DNA from: Rahnella laticis
GTDB lineage: Bacteria > Pseudomonadota > Gammaproteobacteria > Enterobacterales > Enterobacteriaceae
Direction of reading: 5' to 3'
Length of the DNA: 64,000 bases
NCBI RefSeq assembly: GCF_015644585.1
Contig: NZ_JADOBI010000002.1
Span: 62,001-126,000 of the forward strand
The notes below the pieces were generated by a model that did no database searches, was not told the DNA's origin, and saw only the letters and a list, made by a program, of their open reading frames with translations. Positions 44,333 through 52,666 of the stretch are shown piece after piece (the first letter of the stretch is position 1; each line of letters opens with the position of its first letter). Both the position numbers and the translations under genes were made by a program.

Positions 44333-46819
44333 ATGCCAACAACTAAGAGTAAATGGACCTGGCTCCTCTGGCTGCTGAGTGCGCTGATGGCCGTTATCGG
44401 CCTGACACTCGGCATCGGCGGTGCGTATCTGGCCACATTGGGAGGAAGCATTTACTTCCTGCTGATGGGTCTGGCGCTCGTCGTTTCCGCCGTTTTAATT
44501 TTCAAAGGCAAGCCTTCGGGCGCGTGGCTCTATGCCATCGCCTTCGTGCTTTCTGTTATCTGGGCTATCTGGGACGCCGGCTTCACCTTCTGGCCGCTGT
44601 TCTCCCGCCTGTTCACCTTTGGTGTTCTGGCCTTCCTCGTCGCACTGGCGTATCCGCTGCTGAAAACGCGCGCGGGCCTTGTTGCCCGCAAAGGACCGAG
44701 CTTTACGCTCGCCGCCGTGCTGGCAGTTGCCCTGATCGCGGCATTCGGTAACACGTTCGTCCCGACGCCAATCATCAGCGCCGACAACGATCAGGTTCCG
44801 GTTAAACCGGTTGATAAAGGTGCGGAACAGAAAAACTGGGCGAACTGGGGTAACACCACCGCAGGCGACCGTTTTGCTGCACTGGATCAGATCAACAAAA
44901 CCAACATCGATAAATTGCAGGTTGCGTGGATTGCGCATACCGGCGATATCCCGCAGAGCAACGGTTCCGGTGCAGAAGACCAGAACACACCGCTGCAAAT
45001 CGGTGACAAGCTGTTTGTGTGTACCGCGTATAGCAAAGTGATCGCGCTTTCTGTGGATGACGGTAAAAAACTTTGGGCTTACGACTCCAACTCTACTGCA
45101 CCGAACTGGCAGCGTTGCCGTGGTCTGGGCTATTACGAGAACAGCAGCGAGAACAGCGCGGCGTCACAGGCTCCGGCAGCTCAACCGGCAGCCGTTCCTG
45201 CGGCCGGGCCGGTAACACCAGCGGCTTCCGAAGCGGCTGCTCCGGTTTCTGATGCGCCACAGGCACCTGCGGCCACCGGCGGTACCGTGAGCGGAACCTG
45301 CGAACGTCGTCTGTTCCTGCCAACCATTGATGCGCGTCTGATCGCCATCAACGCCGACACCGGCAAGCCTTGTGCTGATTTCGGTGACAACGGCGTGGTT
45401 GACCTGAAAGTCGGCATGGGTGAAGTGAAACCGGGCTACTACCAGCAGACCTCTACCCCGCTCGTCGCGGGTAATGTGGTCGTGGTCGGTGGCCGTGTTG
45501 CCGATAACTTCTCCACCGGCGAACCTCCGGGCGTGGTGCGTGCGTTTGACGTTCACACCGGCGCACTGGTTTGGGCGTGGGATCCGGGTAATCCGAACAT
45601 CACTAAACTGCCACCGGAAGGTGAGACGTACACGCGCGGTACGCCAAACGTCTGGTCAGCGATGTCTTATGATCCGAAACTGGGTCTGATTTATATGCCA
45701 ACCGGCAACGCCACGCCTGACTTCTTCGGCGGCACGCGTACCGAGCTGGATGATAAATACAGTTCATCCGTGGTCGCTGTTGAAGCCACAACCGGTAAAG
45801 TTCGCTGGACGTTCCAGACCACACATCACGATCTGTGGGACTTTGACCTGCCGTCTCAGCCGTTGCTGTATGACCTGCCGGACGGTAAAGGTGGCAGCAC
45901 GCCGGTTCTGGTGCAGACCTCCAAACAAGGCATGATTTTCATGCTGAACCGCGAAACCGGCCAGCCGGTCGCGAAAGTTGAAAACCGCGAAGTGCCGCAG
46001 GGTAACGTCCCTGGCGAACGCTACTCCAAAACGCAGCCTTTCTCCGTCGGTATGCCAAACATCGGCAACCAGACGCTGAAAGAGTCTGACATGTGGGGCG
46101 CAACGCCGATGGATCAGTTGCTGTGTCGCATCGAGTTTAAAGGCATGCGTCACGAAGGCGTTTATACGCCTCCGGGTCTGGATCGTTCCCTGCAATTCCC
46201 GGGTTCTCTGGGCGGCATGAACTGGGGCAGCGTGTCGGTTGACCCGAACAACGCTATCATGTTCGTGAATGATATGCGTCTGGGTCTGGCGAACTACATG
46301 GTTCCGCGTGCACAGGTTCCGACCGGCGCAAGCGGTATTGAGATGGGGATGGTGCCGATGGACGGTACGCCGTACGGCGCAGTTCGCGAGCGCTTCCTGT
46401 CTCCGCTGGGCATTCCCTGCCAGAAACCACCGTTCGGTACGATGTCTGCGGTTAACCTGAAAACCGGTAAAATCGTCTGGCAGGTTCCTGTCGGTACGGT
46501 GAAAGACACCGGTCCGCTGGGCATCAAAATGCGTATGCCAATGGAAGTCGGTATGCCAACGCTGGGCGCGAGCCTGTCAACGCAATCCGGCCTGCTGTTC
46601 TTCGCCGGTACGCAGGATTTCTATCTGCGCGCGTTCGATACCGCAACCGGTAAAGAAATCTGGAAATCCCGCCTGCCGGTGGGCAGCCAGTCCGGCCCGA
46701 TGACTTACGTTTCCCCGAAAACCGGTAAACAGTACATCATCATCAGCGCCGGTGGCGCACGTCAGTCCGCAGAACGCGGCGACTACGTGATTGCCTACGC
46801 ATTACCTGATCAGAAGTAA
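44333..46819 (+). CDS. gcd: Membrane-bound PQQ-dependent glucose dehydrogenase
   Basis: An 828-residue quinoprotein that oxidises glucose to gluconolactone at the outer face of the inner membrane, passing electrons to ubiquinone. Five N-terminal helices fill residues 8-140. The PQQ beta-propeller follows, with THHDLWDFDLPSQP carrying the catalytic Asp and the last blade with SAGGARQSAERGDYVIAYAL. It is longer than the 796-residue E. coli enzyme, because of an Ala/Pro-rich insert at about residues 270-321, between the RGLGYYE and CERRLFLP segments. Gluconic acid release gives mineral-phosphate solubilisation in plant-associated bacteria. No pqq genes are in the window. Confidence 0.95.
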   Translation: MPTTKSKWTWLLWLLSALMAVIGLTLGIGGAYLATLGGSIYFLLMGLALVVSAVLIFKGKPSGAWLYAIAFVLSVIWAIWDAGFTFWPLFSRLFTFGVLAFLVALAYPLLKTRAGLVARKGPSFTLAAVLAVALIAAFGNTFVPTPIISADNDQVPVKPVDKGAEQKNWANWGNTTAGDRFAALDQINKTNIDKLQVAWIAHTGDIPQSNGSGAEDQNTPLQIGDKLFVCTAYSKVIALSVDDGKKLWAYDSNSTAPNWQRCRGLGYYENSSENSAASQAPAAQPAAVPAAGPVTPAASEAAAPVSDAPQAPAATGGTVSGTCERRLFLPTIDARLIAINADTGKPCADFGDNGVVDLKVGMGEVKPGYYQQTSTPLVAGNVVVVGGRVADNFSTGEPPGVVRAFDVHTGALVWAWDPGNPNITKLPPEGETYTRGTPNVWSAMSYDPKLGLIYMPTGNATPDFFGGTRTELDDKYSSSVVAVEATTGKVRWTFQTTHHDLWDFDLPSQPLLYDLPDGKGGSTPVLVQTSKQGMIFMLNRETGQPVAKVENREVPQGNVPGERYSKTQPFSVGMPNIGNQTLKESDMWGATPMDQLLCRIEFKGMRHEGVYTPPGLDRSLQFPGSLGGMNWGSVSVDPNNAIMFVNDMRLGLANYMVPRAQVPTGASGIEMGMVPMDGTPYGAVRERFLSPLGIPCQKPPFGTMSAVNLKTGKIVWQVPVGTVKDTGPLGIKMRMPMEVGMPTLGASLSTQSGLLFFAGTQDFYLRAFDTATGKEIWKSRLPVGSQSGPMTYVSPKTGKQYIIISAGGARQSAERGDYVIAYALPDQK

Positions 46820-46843
46820 TTCGATTTAATTTTGTCGAAAAAC

Positions 46844-46886
46844 AAAGCCCGCCGGTGTGAACTGGCGGGCTTTTTTGTTTGGGGAT
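46844..46886 (+). terminator. gcd terminator, left copy of a 43-bp direct repeat
   Basis: AAAGCCCGCC and GGCGGGCTTT arms form a 10-bp stem followed by TTTT, 25 bp after the gcd stop. The 43 bp from 46844 to 46886 recur exactly at 50786-50828, bracketing the lipase/immunity cassette. Confidence 0.92.
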
Positions 46887-47002
46887 CCCGCAAAATATCC
46901 GAATGAGGTCGTAATTTAAAACCAATTCAAATAAAAAAATTTTGGTTAAGTCAAATGGCGACTATGATGTGGCGATTACCTTACCCATCACAAGGAATTG
47001 AT

Positions 47003-49099
47003 ATGGAAATCGTTGGTGACAACACCTGTATGACCAGTATTATGCCCAAAGGCAAAGTCGTTTATTGCCGCGGTGAGCCCCGAAAATACTGGCTGGAACT
47101 CCAGTTTGTTGATGAGAAAAATAAACCCGTCACCGGGTTAAAGGTAACTCTGGAATACCATCCACTGGCCACATCAGAGGAGGTGGCTCATTGGGGCAAA
47201 TTTGGCAACAACCCGTTTAATCCCACACCGCCGCCGAATCCTCCTGCCGGTATTACCGACAGTCAGGGTTTAGTCAGGTTTGACGACATGTACTGGATCA
47301 CGGTCGATGTAAAAGCAGACGCTCAGCAGTTAGCCGATGAAATGGAACAGCGTCCTCTGGGGCTCCGGCGCAACCCTAACAGCCAGCCGGTAAGCAAAAA
47401 CGCCTTTCACCGGGAAACGCGGGATAAAAATTGGCGTTCTGACGTACAGGAAATTGCCGAACCGGCCGGATACAAACATCGCTACGTGACCATTGGTGAA
47501 CTTTGCGACCGGTTGCCACACATGGAAGGCTGGACGGATCCGCAGCCTCCGGAGTTTCATTTTCCTGCGGGGCGTGCGCTGAAAGGAACGGAGATTAGCC
47601 ACGAGTTTCTCAATAAGCGGCACGTCATTGAAATCTGCCCGTTCCGTGCCTGGGTGCTGGCGCTGCATGACACCACGGATTACGATCTTGCTAACGGACT
47701 CAACCTCGGCATTATGGCTGACCTCGCCTACTCAGCTGAAAAAGAGAATAAAACCGTGGCATACTTTTTCGGGCAAAAATGCCTCGATCTGTCTGCAATC
47801 CCCCATTTTGCGGAGTTCCCCTCTTTCTTTCATACGCTGGCAGTGGATGTACCCTTTCGGGAACGCTACCTTGCGCCTGTCTATCTGAGTACCACTGAAA
47901 GTGAACAGCCTGAAGGCGATACCCGGCTGTTCATAGTTGAGTGCGGCGCTCACATTATCGTGGCGTGGTGCGGTACGGACAGTTTGCTGAACGGGTTAAC
48001 AGATATCTCGTTTGCGCCTAAAAAATGTCTGTCAGAACTTGGTGGTGTCGGCAATATCCACGGCGGTTTTTTAGAGGCTTACGAACTGGCAAAGCGGAAA
48101 TTTGCTAAGCGATTTGATTTCCGAGCAATCCAAACATCGTTAGATAAAGGGAAATCGCTATTCATTTGCGGCCATAGTTTGGGTGGTGCACTGGCGCTAA
48201 CCTATGCGGCAGAAATGAAAAACAGCCATCCGGTATTGTATACCTACGGGATGCCGCGAACGTTCACCCGGACGGCAGTTCAGGCTCTGGACACCGTGAC
48301 GCACTACCGGCACGTCAACGACAATGACACGGTCACGCAAATACCCCCGGATGCCGATCTCGATAATAGATTCTATGAAAAATGGGGACCGTTAGGCGAC
48401 AAGCTGGGGTTTGACTGGTCACTGACAACGGCAGCAGGCCTCGGGGTCGCTGTGCGGGATCTCGCTTTTCAGTCAGCAGGCGTTGCCGGGAAGAAAGATC
48501 CCTACTGGCACCACGGTAAAACAGTGATATTTTTCCAGGCTCAGCAGTGTGTGATGAAATCCCGTCATCAGAATGTGCCGTGGATAGGCGGAGGCGGTAG
48601 CGATAATCCGGCACCCGGCGTGGTGTATTATTGCAACGAGGAGTCAGTGAAACTCTTTCTGGTTCCGTCACTCAATGATGAATGCCTGAATGCAACCGGC
48701 GAGCACCAGGCGAAGTTTATCGGGTGCCTGGATGTTGCCAGCCTGCGAAATACTTTTCCCCGTAATACTAATCCCTCACTGGACGGACTTTTAAGCAATC
48801 CCCTCAGTCATTCGATGGCACATCGTTACCTGCCCTATATCCATAATCAGGTGCTTGAACTGGCAAACCCGGACCTTCCCATGAGCAGAAAGGAGAAGCG
48901 GGCAGAGTTCAGTCAGGAAATTGAAAAAGGCGCTTCAGCGCAGGGTAATCAGGATGAAATCCAGCGAAACCGGGAATTTATTGCACTCCAGGATATGCTG
49001 CCGGTGACACTAAACCGTACCCGATCAGAGGAAACAGGCAAGAACGCCTTGATCCGTTTTGCTGCTGTCACGGAGGAAGAAATTGAATTTTCAAAATAA
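47003..49099 (+). CDS. Putative T6SS lipase effector, class-3 lipase
   Basis: A 698-residue protein with an alpha/beta-hydrolase lipase domain (Lipase_3 type). The nucleophile elbow GHSLGG has Ser392. A candidate catalytic Asp lies in HVNDNDTVTQIPPD and a candidate His in DPYWHHGK. The N-terminal 200 residues form a separate domain (CRGEPRKYWLELQFVDEKNK near the start) of the kind seen in antibacterial phospholipase effectors. I chose the ATG at 47003, with AAGGAA 6 bp upstream; the ATG at 46955 has no ribosome-binding site. There is no signal peptide or PAAR/VgrG domain. Two lipoprotein genes follow, the first overlapping its 3' end, which is the layout of a phospholipase and its periplasmic immunity protein. 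The Tle family number is not certain. Confidence 0.75.
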   Translation: MEIVGDNTCMTSIMPKGKVVYCRGEPRKYWLELQFVDEKNKPVTGLKVTLEYHPLATSEEVAHWGKFGNNPFNPTPPPNPPAGITDSQGLVRFDDMYWITVDVKADAQQLADEMEQRPLGLRRNPNSQPVSKNAFHRETRDKNWRSDVQEIAEPAGYKHRYVTIGELCDRLPHMEGWTDPQPPEFHFPAGRALKGTEISHEFLNKRHVIEICPFRAWVLALHDTTDYDLANGLNLGIMADLAYSAEKENKTVAYFFGQKCLDLSAIPHFAEFPSFFHTLAVDVPFRERYLAPVYLSTTESEQPEGDTRLFIVECGAHIIVAWCGTDSLLNGLTDISFAPKKCLSELGGVGNIHGGFLEAYELAKRKFAKRFDFRAIQTSLDKGKSLFICGHSLGGALALTYAAEMKNSHPVLYTYGMPRTFTRTAVQALDTVTHYRHVNDNDTVTQIPPDADLDNRFYEKWGPLGDKLGFDWSLTTAAGLGVAVRDLAFQSAGVAGKKDPYWHHGKTVIFFQAQQCVMKSRHQNVPWIGGGGSDNPAPGVVYYCNEESVKLFLVPSLNDECLNATGEHQAKFIGCLDVASLRNTFPRNTNPSLDGLLSNPLSHSMAHRYLPYIHNQVLELANPDLPMSRKEKRAEFSQEIEKGASAQGNQDEIQRNREFIALQDMLPVTLNRTRSEETGKNALIRFAAVTEEEIEFSK

Positions 49100-49850
49100 A
49101 ATTACGATTTTGCTGCCAGTGCTCGTGCTGCTTTCTGGATGCTATGACCGTACAGACCAAACGCTGTCGCCACCGGAAAATGCCCGGCGCGTGACGGTCG
49201 CTGTCAAGGTTCCTGACGGTATCACGCTGCTGCCGATGCAAATGCTTTATCGCTCAGAGCGGTGCAAAACCAAGAGTTATAACTCAAGCAATGAAGCTTA
49301 TGAAATACGGGGATACAACGGTTTCAAACAAGCTTTCAGCTCGGAGGGAAGTAATGGTATCCGACAACAACGTATCGCCATCGACGGCGGCGGCCCCTGC
49401 CAGTGGCAGCTTAATTCTCTCAGGGTGAGCTTTACATTGCCCCCGTCCAGCCTACTAGTGAAGGGAAAAAATGTTATCGAAACTAATTACATCTTTGATT
49501 TTGATGACTACGGGCTCAGTGATGGCTACGGCACTGGAAGGGCGAAAGAAATAAACGGAAACATAAATTTAAATACTATATTTTTCCCTATGTTAATTAA
49601 TCATTTAGATAATGATGTTGATTTGGCTCTTTTTGGTGGAGATACAGAATATGAACAGTGGAGAAGGAGATTTAGACTTAAAAATACCCAAAATATTTAT
49701 ATAGAACCTGTAGTTCATTTCAATAAAGTAGTTGTGTTAAATCCTCCTGAAATACGTCCTGGCAATTTAACAGCAACGTACCCGGATGGCAGTCGTGAAG
49801 AAATTCCACACATTTCTCCGGATTATGAAAAATTATTGTCGATGAAATGA
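49083..49850 (+). CDS. Immunity lipoprotein, copy 1
   Basis: A 255-residue lipoprotein with signal peptide and lipobox LLSGC. The start is a TTG at 49083, set 6 bp after GGAGG and lying within the last codons of the lipase gene (17-bp overlap). The mature part begins YDRTDQTLSPPENARRVTV. It is probably an outer- or inner-membrane-anchored periplasmic protein that blocks the lipase. The first 125 residues or so and the last 25 are almost identical to copy 2, while the middle (about residues 130-230) is much diverged and, here, very AT-rich. The immunity role is inferred from context. Confidence 0.7.
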   Translation: MNFQNKITILLPVLVLLSGCYDRTDQTLSPPENARRVTVAVKVPDGITLLPMQMLYRSERCKTKSYNSSNEAYEIRGYNGFKQAFSSEGSNGIRQQRIAIDGGGPCQWQLNSLRVSFTLPPSSLLVKGKNVIETNYIFDFDDYGLSDGYGTGRAKEINGNINLNTIFFPMLINHLDNDVDLALFGGDTEYEQWRRRFRLKNTQNIYIEPVVHFNKVVVLNPPEIRPGNLTATYPDGSREEIPHISPDYEKLLSMK

Positions 49851-49865
49851 CGTTTTAATCACAGT

Positions 49866-49904
49866 GCTAACTTCACGGAGGAAGAAATTGAATTTTCTAA
49901 ATAA
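49866..49904 (+). repeat. Fossil of the lipase 3' end between the immunity genes
   Basis: Read in frame, this segment encodes ANFTEEEIEFSK-stop, matching the lipase C-terminus AAVTEEEIEFSK. It also carries the ribosome-binding site and TTG start of immunity copy 2. So the duplicated unit comprised the lipase tail plus the immunity gene, about 805 bp. Confidence 0.8.
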
Positions 49905-50652
49905 AATTACGATTTTTCTGCCAGTGCTCGTGCTGCTTTCTGGATGTTATGACCGTACAGACCAAACGCTGTCGCCACCGGAAAATGCCCGGCGCGTGAC
50001 GGTCTCTGTAAAGGTTCCTGACGGTATCACGCTGCTGCCGATGCAAATGCTTTATCGCTCAGAGCGATGCAAAACCAAGAGTTACGACTCAAGCAATGAA
50101 GCTTATGAAATCCGGGGATACAACGGTTTCAAACAAGCTTTCAGCACGCAGGGAAGTAATGGTATCCGACAACAACGTATCGCCATTGACGGCGGCGGTC
50201 CCTGCCAGTGGCAGCTGAATTCCATAAAGGTCAGCTTCAGGATCGCCGACGACAATCCTCTCGTGAAGGGCAAAGAGGTCATTGAAACGAGCTATATATT
50301 TGATTTTGGAGATTATGGACTCAGCGACGGTTATGGAACAGGCAGGGCAATAAAGGCAAATGGAAATCTTGATTTGAAGGCTGATTTCTTTCCTATGGTG
50401 AGCCATCACATTGGCAATAGTGCGAGTTTAAAGTTTTTTGGGGGAGATACAGAGCTTGAGAAATGGCGCAGGCGTTTCATGCTCAATAACACCCAAACCA
50501 TCTTCATCGAACCTACCCTTCACTTTACGAAGGTTGTGACTTTAGATCCGCCTGATAGACCTGGAAATATAATTGCAACGTACCCGGATGGCAGTCGTGA
50601 AGAAATTCCACACATTTCTCCGGATTATGAAAAATTATTGTCGATGAAATGA
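49888..50652 (+). CDS. Immunity lipoprotein, copy 2
   Basis: A 254-residue lipoprotein with the same lipobox LLSGC and TTG start behind GGAGG as copy 1. The N-terminal half and the C-terminal stretch with TYPDGSREEIPHISPDYEKL are nearly identical to copy 1. The middle differs (for example NPLVKGKEVIETSYIFDFGD and its downstream region) and is less AT-rich. Either copy may protect against a different lipase variant. The paralogues sit in tandem in one transcript. Confidence 0.7.
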   Translation: MNFLNKITIFLPVLVLLSGCYDRTDQTLSPPENARRVTVSVKVPDGITLLPMQMLYRSERCKTKSYDSSNEAYEIRGYNGFKQAFSTQGSNGIRQQRIAIDGGGPCQWQLNSIKVSFRIADDNPLVKGKEVIETSYIFDFGDYGLSDGYGTGRAIKANGNLDLKADFFPMVSHHIGNSASLKFFGGDTELEKWRRRFMLNNTQTIFIEPTLHFTKVVTLDPPDRPGNIIATYPDGSREEIPHISPDYEKLLSMK

Positions 50653-50667
50653 CGTTGTAATCACAGT

Positions 50668-50731
50668 GCTAACTTCACGGAGGAAGAAATTGAATTTTCT
50701 AAATAAAATAATTGTTCTGCTTTCAACTTAA
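50668..50731 (+). pseudogene. Truncated third immunity copy
   Basis: A third unit begins with the same lipase-tail fossil (50668-50706), GGAGG and TTG start (50690). It reads MNFLNKIIVLLST and stops at 50731, within the signal peptide. It is 802 bp from the start of copy 2, matching the repeat period, so it is a decayed tandem copy. Confidence 0.75.
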
Positions 50732-50785
50732 TATCTTGCTAAGCACAATGACCTCCTCATATAGAAGTCGTTTAAGTCTGACAAA

Positions 50786-50828
50786 AAAGCCCGCCGGTGT
50801 GAACTGGCGGGCTTTTTTGTTTGGGGAT
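50786..50828. terminator. Right copy of the 43-bp repeat, terminator before hipA
   Basis: Identical for 43 bp to the gcd terminator at 46844-46886, including the stem AAAGCCCGCC/GGCGGGCTTT and the trailing GTTTGGGGAT. It ends transcription of the immunity genes and probably of the convergent hipA. A remnant or duplication of the gcd terminator is the simplest reading. Confidence 0.9.
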
Positions 50829-50838
50829 GATGAAAGCG

Positions 50839-52164
50839 TTATGGTTGTGCCGTCAGTCTTGCAAGTTGTAGCTTCATTCCGGTGAAAATAGAGTCTGCAA
50901 GTTCAGCCGGGAATGACGCAGGAAGTTGTGCTGCCACGTTTTCGATAACGTCCGGCGTGGCGGCAATTATTTCCTCAATCATTGCTTCAGTTTGCTGTTT
51001 CCCAACCCCGGTCAGCTCTCCATGCTTAACCCAATGCCGTCGCTGAATTTTGCTGATCAGGTAATAATTGCTGCTACCCCTAACCGCCATCGCGAGTTTG
51101 CATTTCTGCCACGCAATCTTGCTATTGCCATGCCCGATCACCGGCCAGGCCGATAATATGTCGTACAACGGCGTCATGTGGTACTGATTTTCCGGCTGGT
51201 GCGCAATGCTGAAATTCTTGGCATGCCCGTCCGTTGCGGCCAGCAACCAGTAGACTATCTGCGCTTTGAAAAACTGATACTGATCTTGCCGTGACCGTTC
51301 AGAACGGCTGAGTATTTCCATGACATCCGTTATTCCCGGCCCCCCATCCGACTGGTATTTTCGAAGCGGTGAAACCCCCATCGCCTGACACATATCTTCC
51401 TGCGGCAAACGTATCCACCATGATTTGTCAGAAGATAGTTTCCGGTCAAAACGCTCAACGACCAGTGCCTTCATCTCCTCAAATTGTGCAATCCGTGTTT
51501 TTGCAACAGCCAAACCGTACTGCTCAATGATAAGAGAACAAATCCATTCGTTTTCTACAGAAGTGCTCATATCCGCCTGCATATTTCCCACTAACCCCAA
51601 AGGGAGTTTGAAAATATGCGTGGTTGGCGTATTTCCTTCCGGCAGACACCACCGTCCTTCATGCCACAGAAGTGCCGTTTTTTCCTGTGCACCCGCGATG
51701 GACAAACGCAAATCTTCATCCTGATCGTTTCGCCCCGGCAGCGTGGAAACGGTATTTCGAAGCAGAGCGGCAATGTCCCCTTCAGAAAGAGGACGTTGCC
51801 TGATCGTAAATATCCCCGAAGGTACATCCTCTTCGTTAAGTAACTGAATCGCTCCCACACAATCACGCCCCAGCTCGGTCAGTAAATCAAAGGGTTCGAG
51901 ACTTTCGGCCTGATAGCGAATGGCCAGACGCCGCCGGATCCCTTCGCTGTCCGGCAACAGATTATCAAAGTAGTCGCGCACGACAGTTCCGCGATGCACC
52001 TGATTTCCTGGCGTAAATGGCAGTGAAAGCGACAACGGTCTGCCCTGTTCGTCCGCCATCCATTTGGATAAATAGTGCAACCGATCTTCACCTTTTTGCT
52101 TTTCCCAGTACCCCACAGGAATACCGTTCATCCATATCGCTAAACGTTGTTGCACACGACGCAT
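50839..52164 (-). CDS. hipA: HipA-type serine/threonine kinase toxin
   Basis: A 441-residue HipA kinase; in E. coli HipA phosphorylates glutamyl-tRNA synthetase and induces persistence. The N-subdomain begins QQRLAIWMNGIPVGYW. The autophosphorylated Ser lies in LRLSIAGAQEK (S155), the catalytic Asp in ATDGHAKN (D312), and the metal-binding Asp in YDILSAWP. Length is that of E. coli HipA. It starts 4 bp after the hipB stop. All kinase residues are present, so the toxin should be active. Confidence 0.92.
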   Translation of the reverse strand: MRRVQQRLAIWMNGIPVGYWEKQKGEDRLHYLSKWMADEQGRPLSLSLPFTPGNQVHRGTVVRDYFDNLLPDSEGIRRRLAIRYQAESLEPFDLLTELGRDCVGAIQLLNEEDVPSGIFTIRQRPLSEGDIAALLRNTVSTLPGRNDQDEDLRLSIAGAQEKTALLWHEGRWCLPEGNTPTTHIFKLPLGLVGNMQADMSTSVENEWICSLIIEQYGLAVAKTRIAQFEEMKALVVERFDRKLSSDKSWWIRLPQEDMCQAMGVSPLRKYQSDGGPGITDVMEILSRSERSRQDQYQFFKAQIVYWLLAATDGHAKNFSIAHQPENQYHMTPLYDILSAWPVIGHGNSKIAWQKCKLAMAVRGSSNYYLISKIQRRHWVKHGELTGVGKQQTEAMIEEIIAATPDVIENVAAQLPASFPAELADSIFTGMKLQLARLTAQP

Positions 52165-52168
52165 TTCA

Positions 52169-52465
52169 TCACCACTGTTCCTTTCTGGCGGGCGAGCTTA
52201 AATAATCCTGCGTGATTTCATTTGCTGAAAGAACCTCAGGATCGGATTCGGAAGAAAAGACTATTTCAATGCCTAACACATTAAATACACGGAACAATCT
52301 GTCCAGACTGGCGGAAGCAGGGTTCGCTTCCAGACGGGCATAGGTCTGCTGCGTGATACCCAGTTTTTCAGACACCTCTTTCTGTGTCAGCCCGTTGGCT
52401 TTTCGAAAGCCAACGAGTATTGGCCGTAACTGGCTGAGTGTTTTTAACGGATAGACAGTTTTCAT
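52169..52465 (-). CDS. hipB: HipB antitoxin, XRE-family repressor
   Basis: A 98-residue helix-turn-helix antitoxin. LRPILVGFRKANGLTQKEVS and LGITQQTYARLEANP form the Cro/C1-type DNA-binding domain (about residues 13-65), and a C-terminal tail ends SSPARKEQW, like the HipB tail that is degraded by Lon. It is the first gene of the operon and should bind the array of GCTGTA dyads upstream to repress hipBA. Confidence 0.9.
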   Translation of the reverse strand: MKTVYPLKTLSQLRPILVGFRKANGLTQKEVSEKLGITQQTYARLEANPASASLDRLFRVFNVLGIEIVFSSESDPEVLSANEITQDYLSSPARKEQW

Positions 52466-52507
52466 AGGTCTTGAATCTTCGTAAAGCGGGCGTTATACAG
52501 ATTATAA

Positions 52508-52595
52508 GCTGTATTTTATAAAATACACCCTAAAAGCTGTAATTGCTAAATACACCCTATAAGCTGTAAAAATCCAATACAGCCTTCAGGCTGTA
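52508..52595. promoter_or_regulatory. Tandem operator array upstream of hipBA
   Basis: Three dyads repeat at a period of 27-28 bp: GCTGTA-N10-TACACC (52508-52529), GCTGTA-N9-TACACC (52536-52556) and GCTGTA-N9-TACAGC (52563-52583). A fourth half-site GCTGTA at 52590 forms a further palindrome TACAGCC-N4-GGCTGTA (52578-52595). This lies between hipB and the divergent GntR gene and is the probable HipB binding region. It differs from the E. coli TATCC-N8-GGATA operator. Confidence 0.75.
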
Positions 52596-52666
52596 ATTTG
52601 CCCTTTCTGCCTGTCGCATGTTTCAATGCGTTCCCGATCTTCCGGTCTCAAATAAGCCAGGCGCCG

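Noticed and set aside
46955-47002. Earlier ATG for the lipase effector
   Set aside because: There is no ribosome-binding site there, while AAGGAA stands 6 bp before the ATG at 47003.
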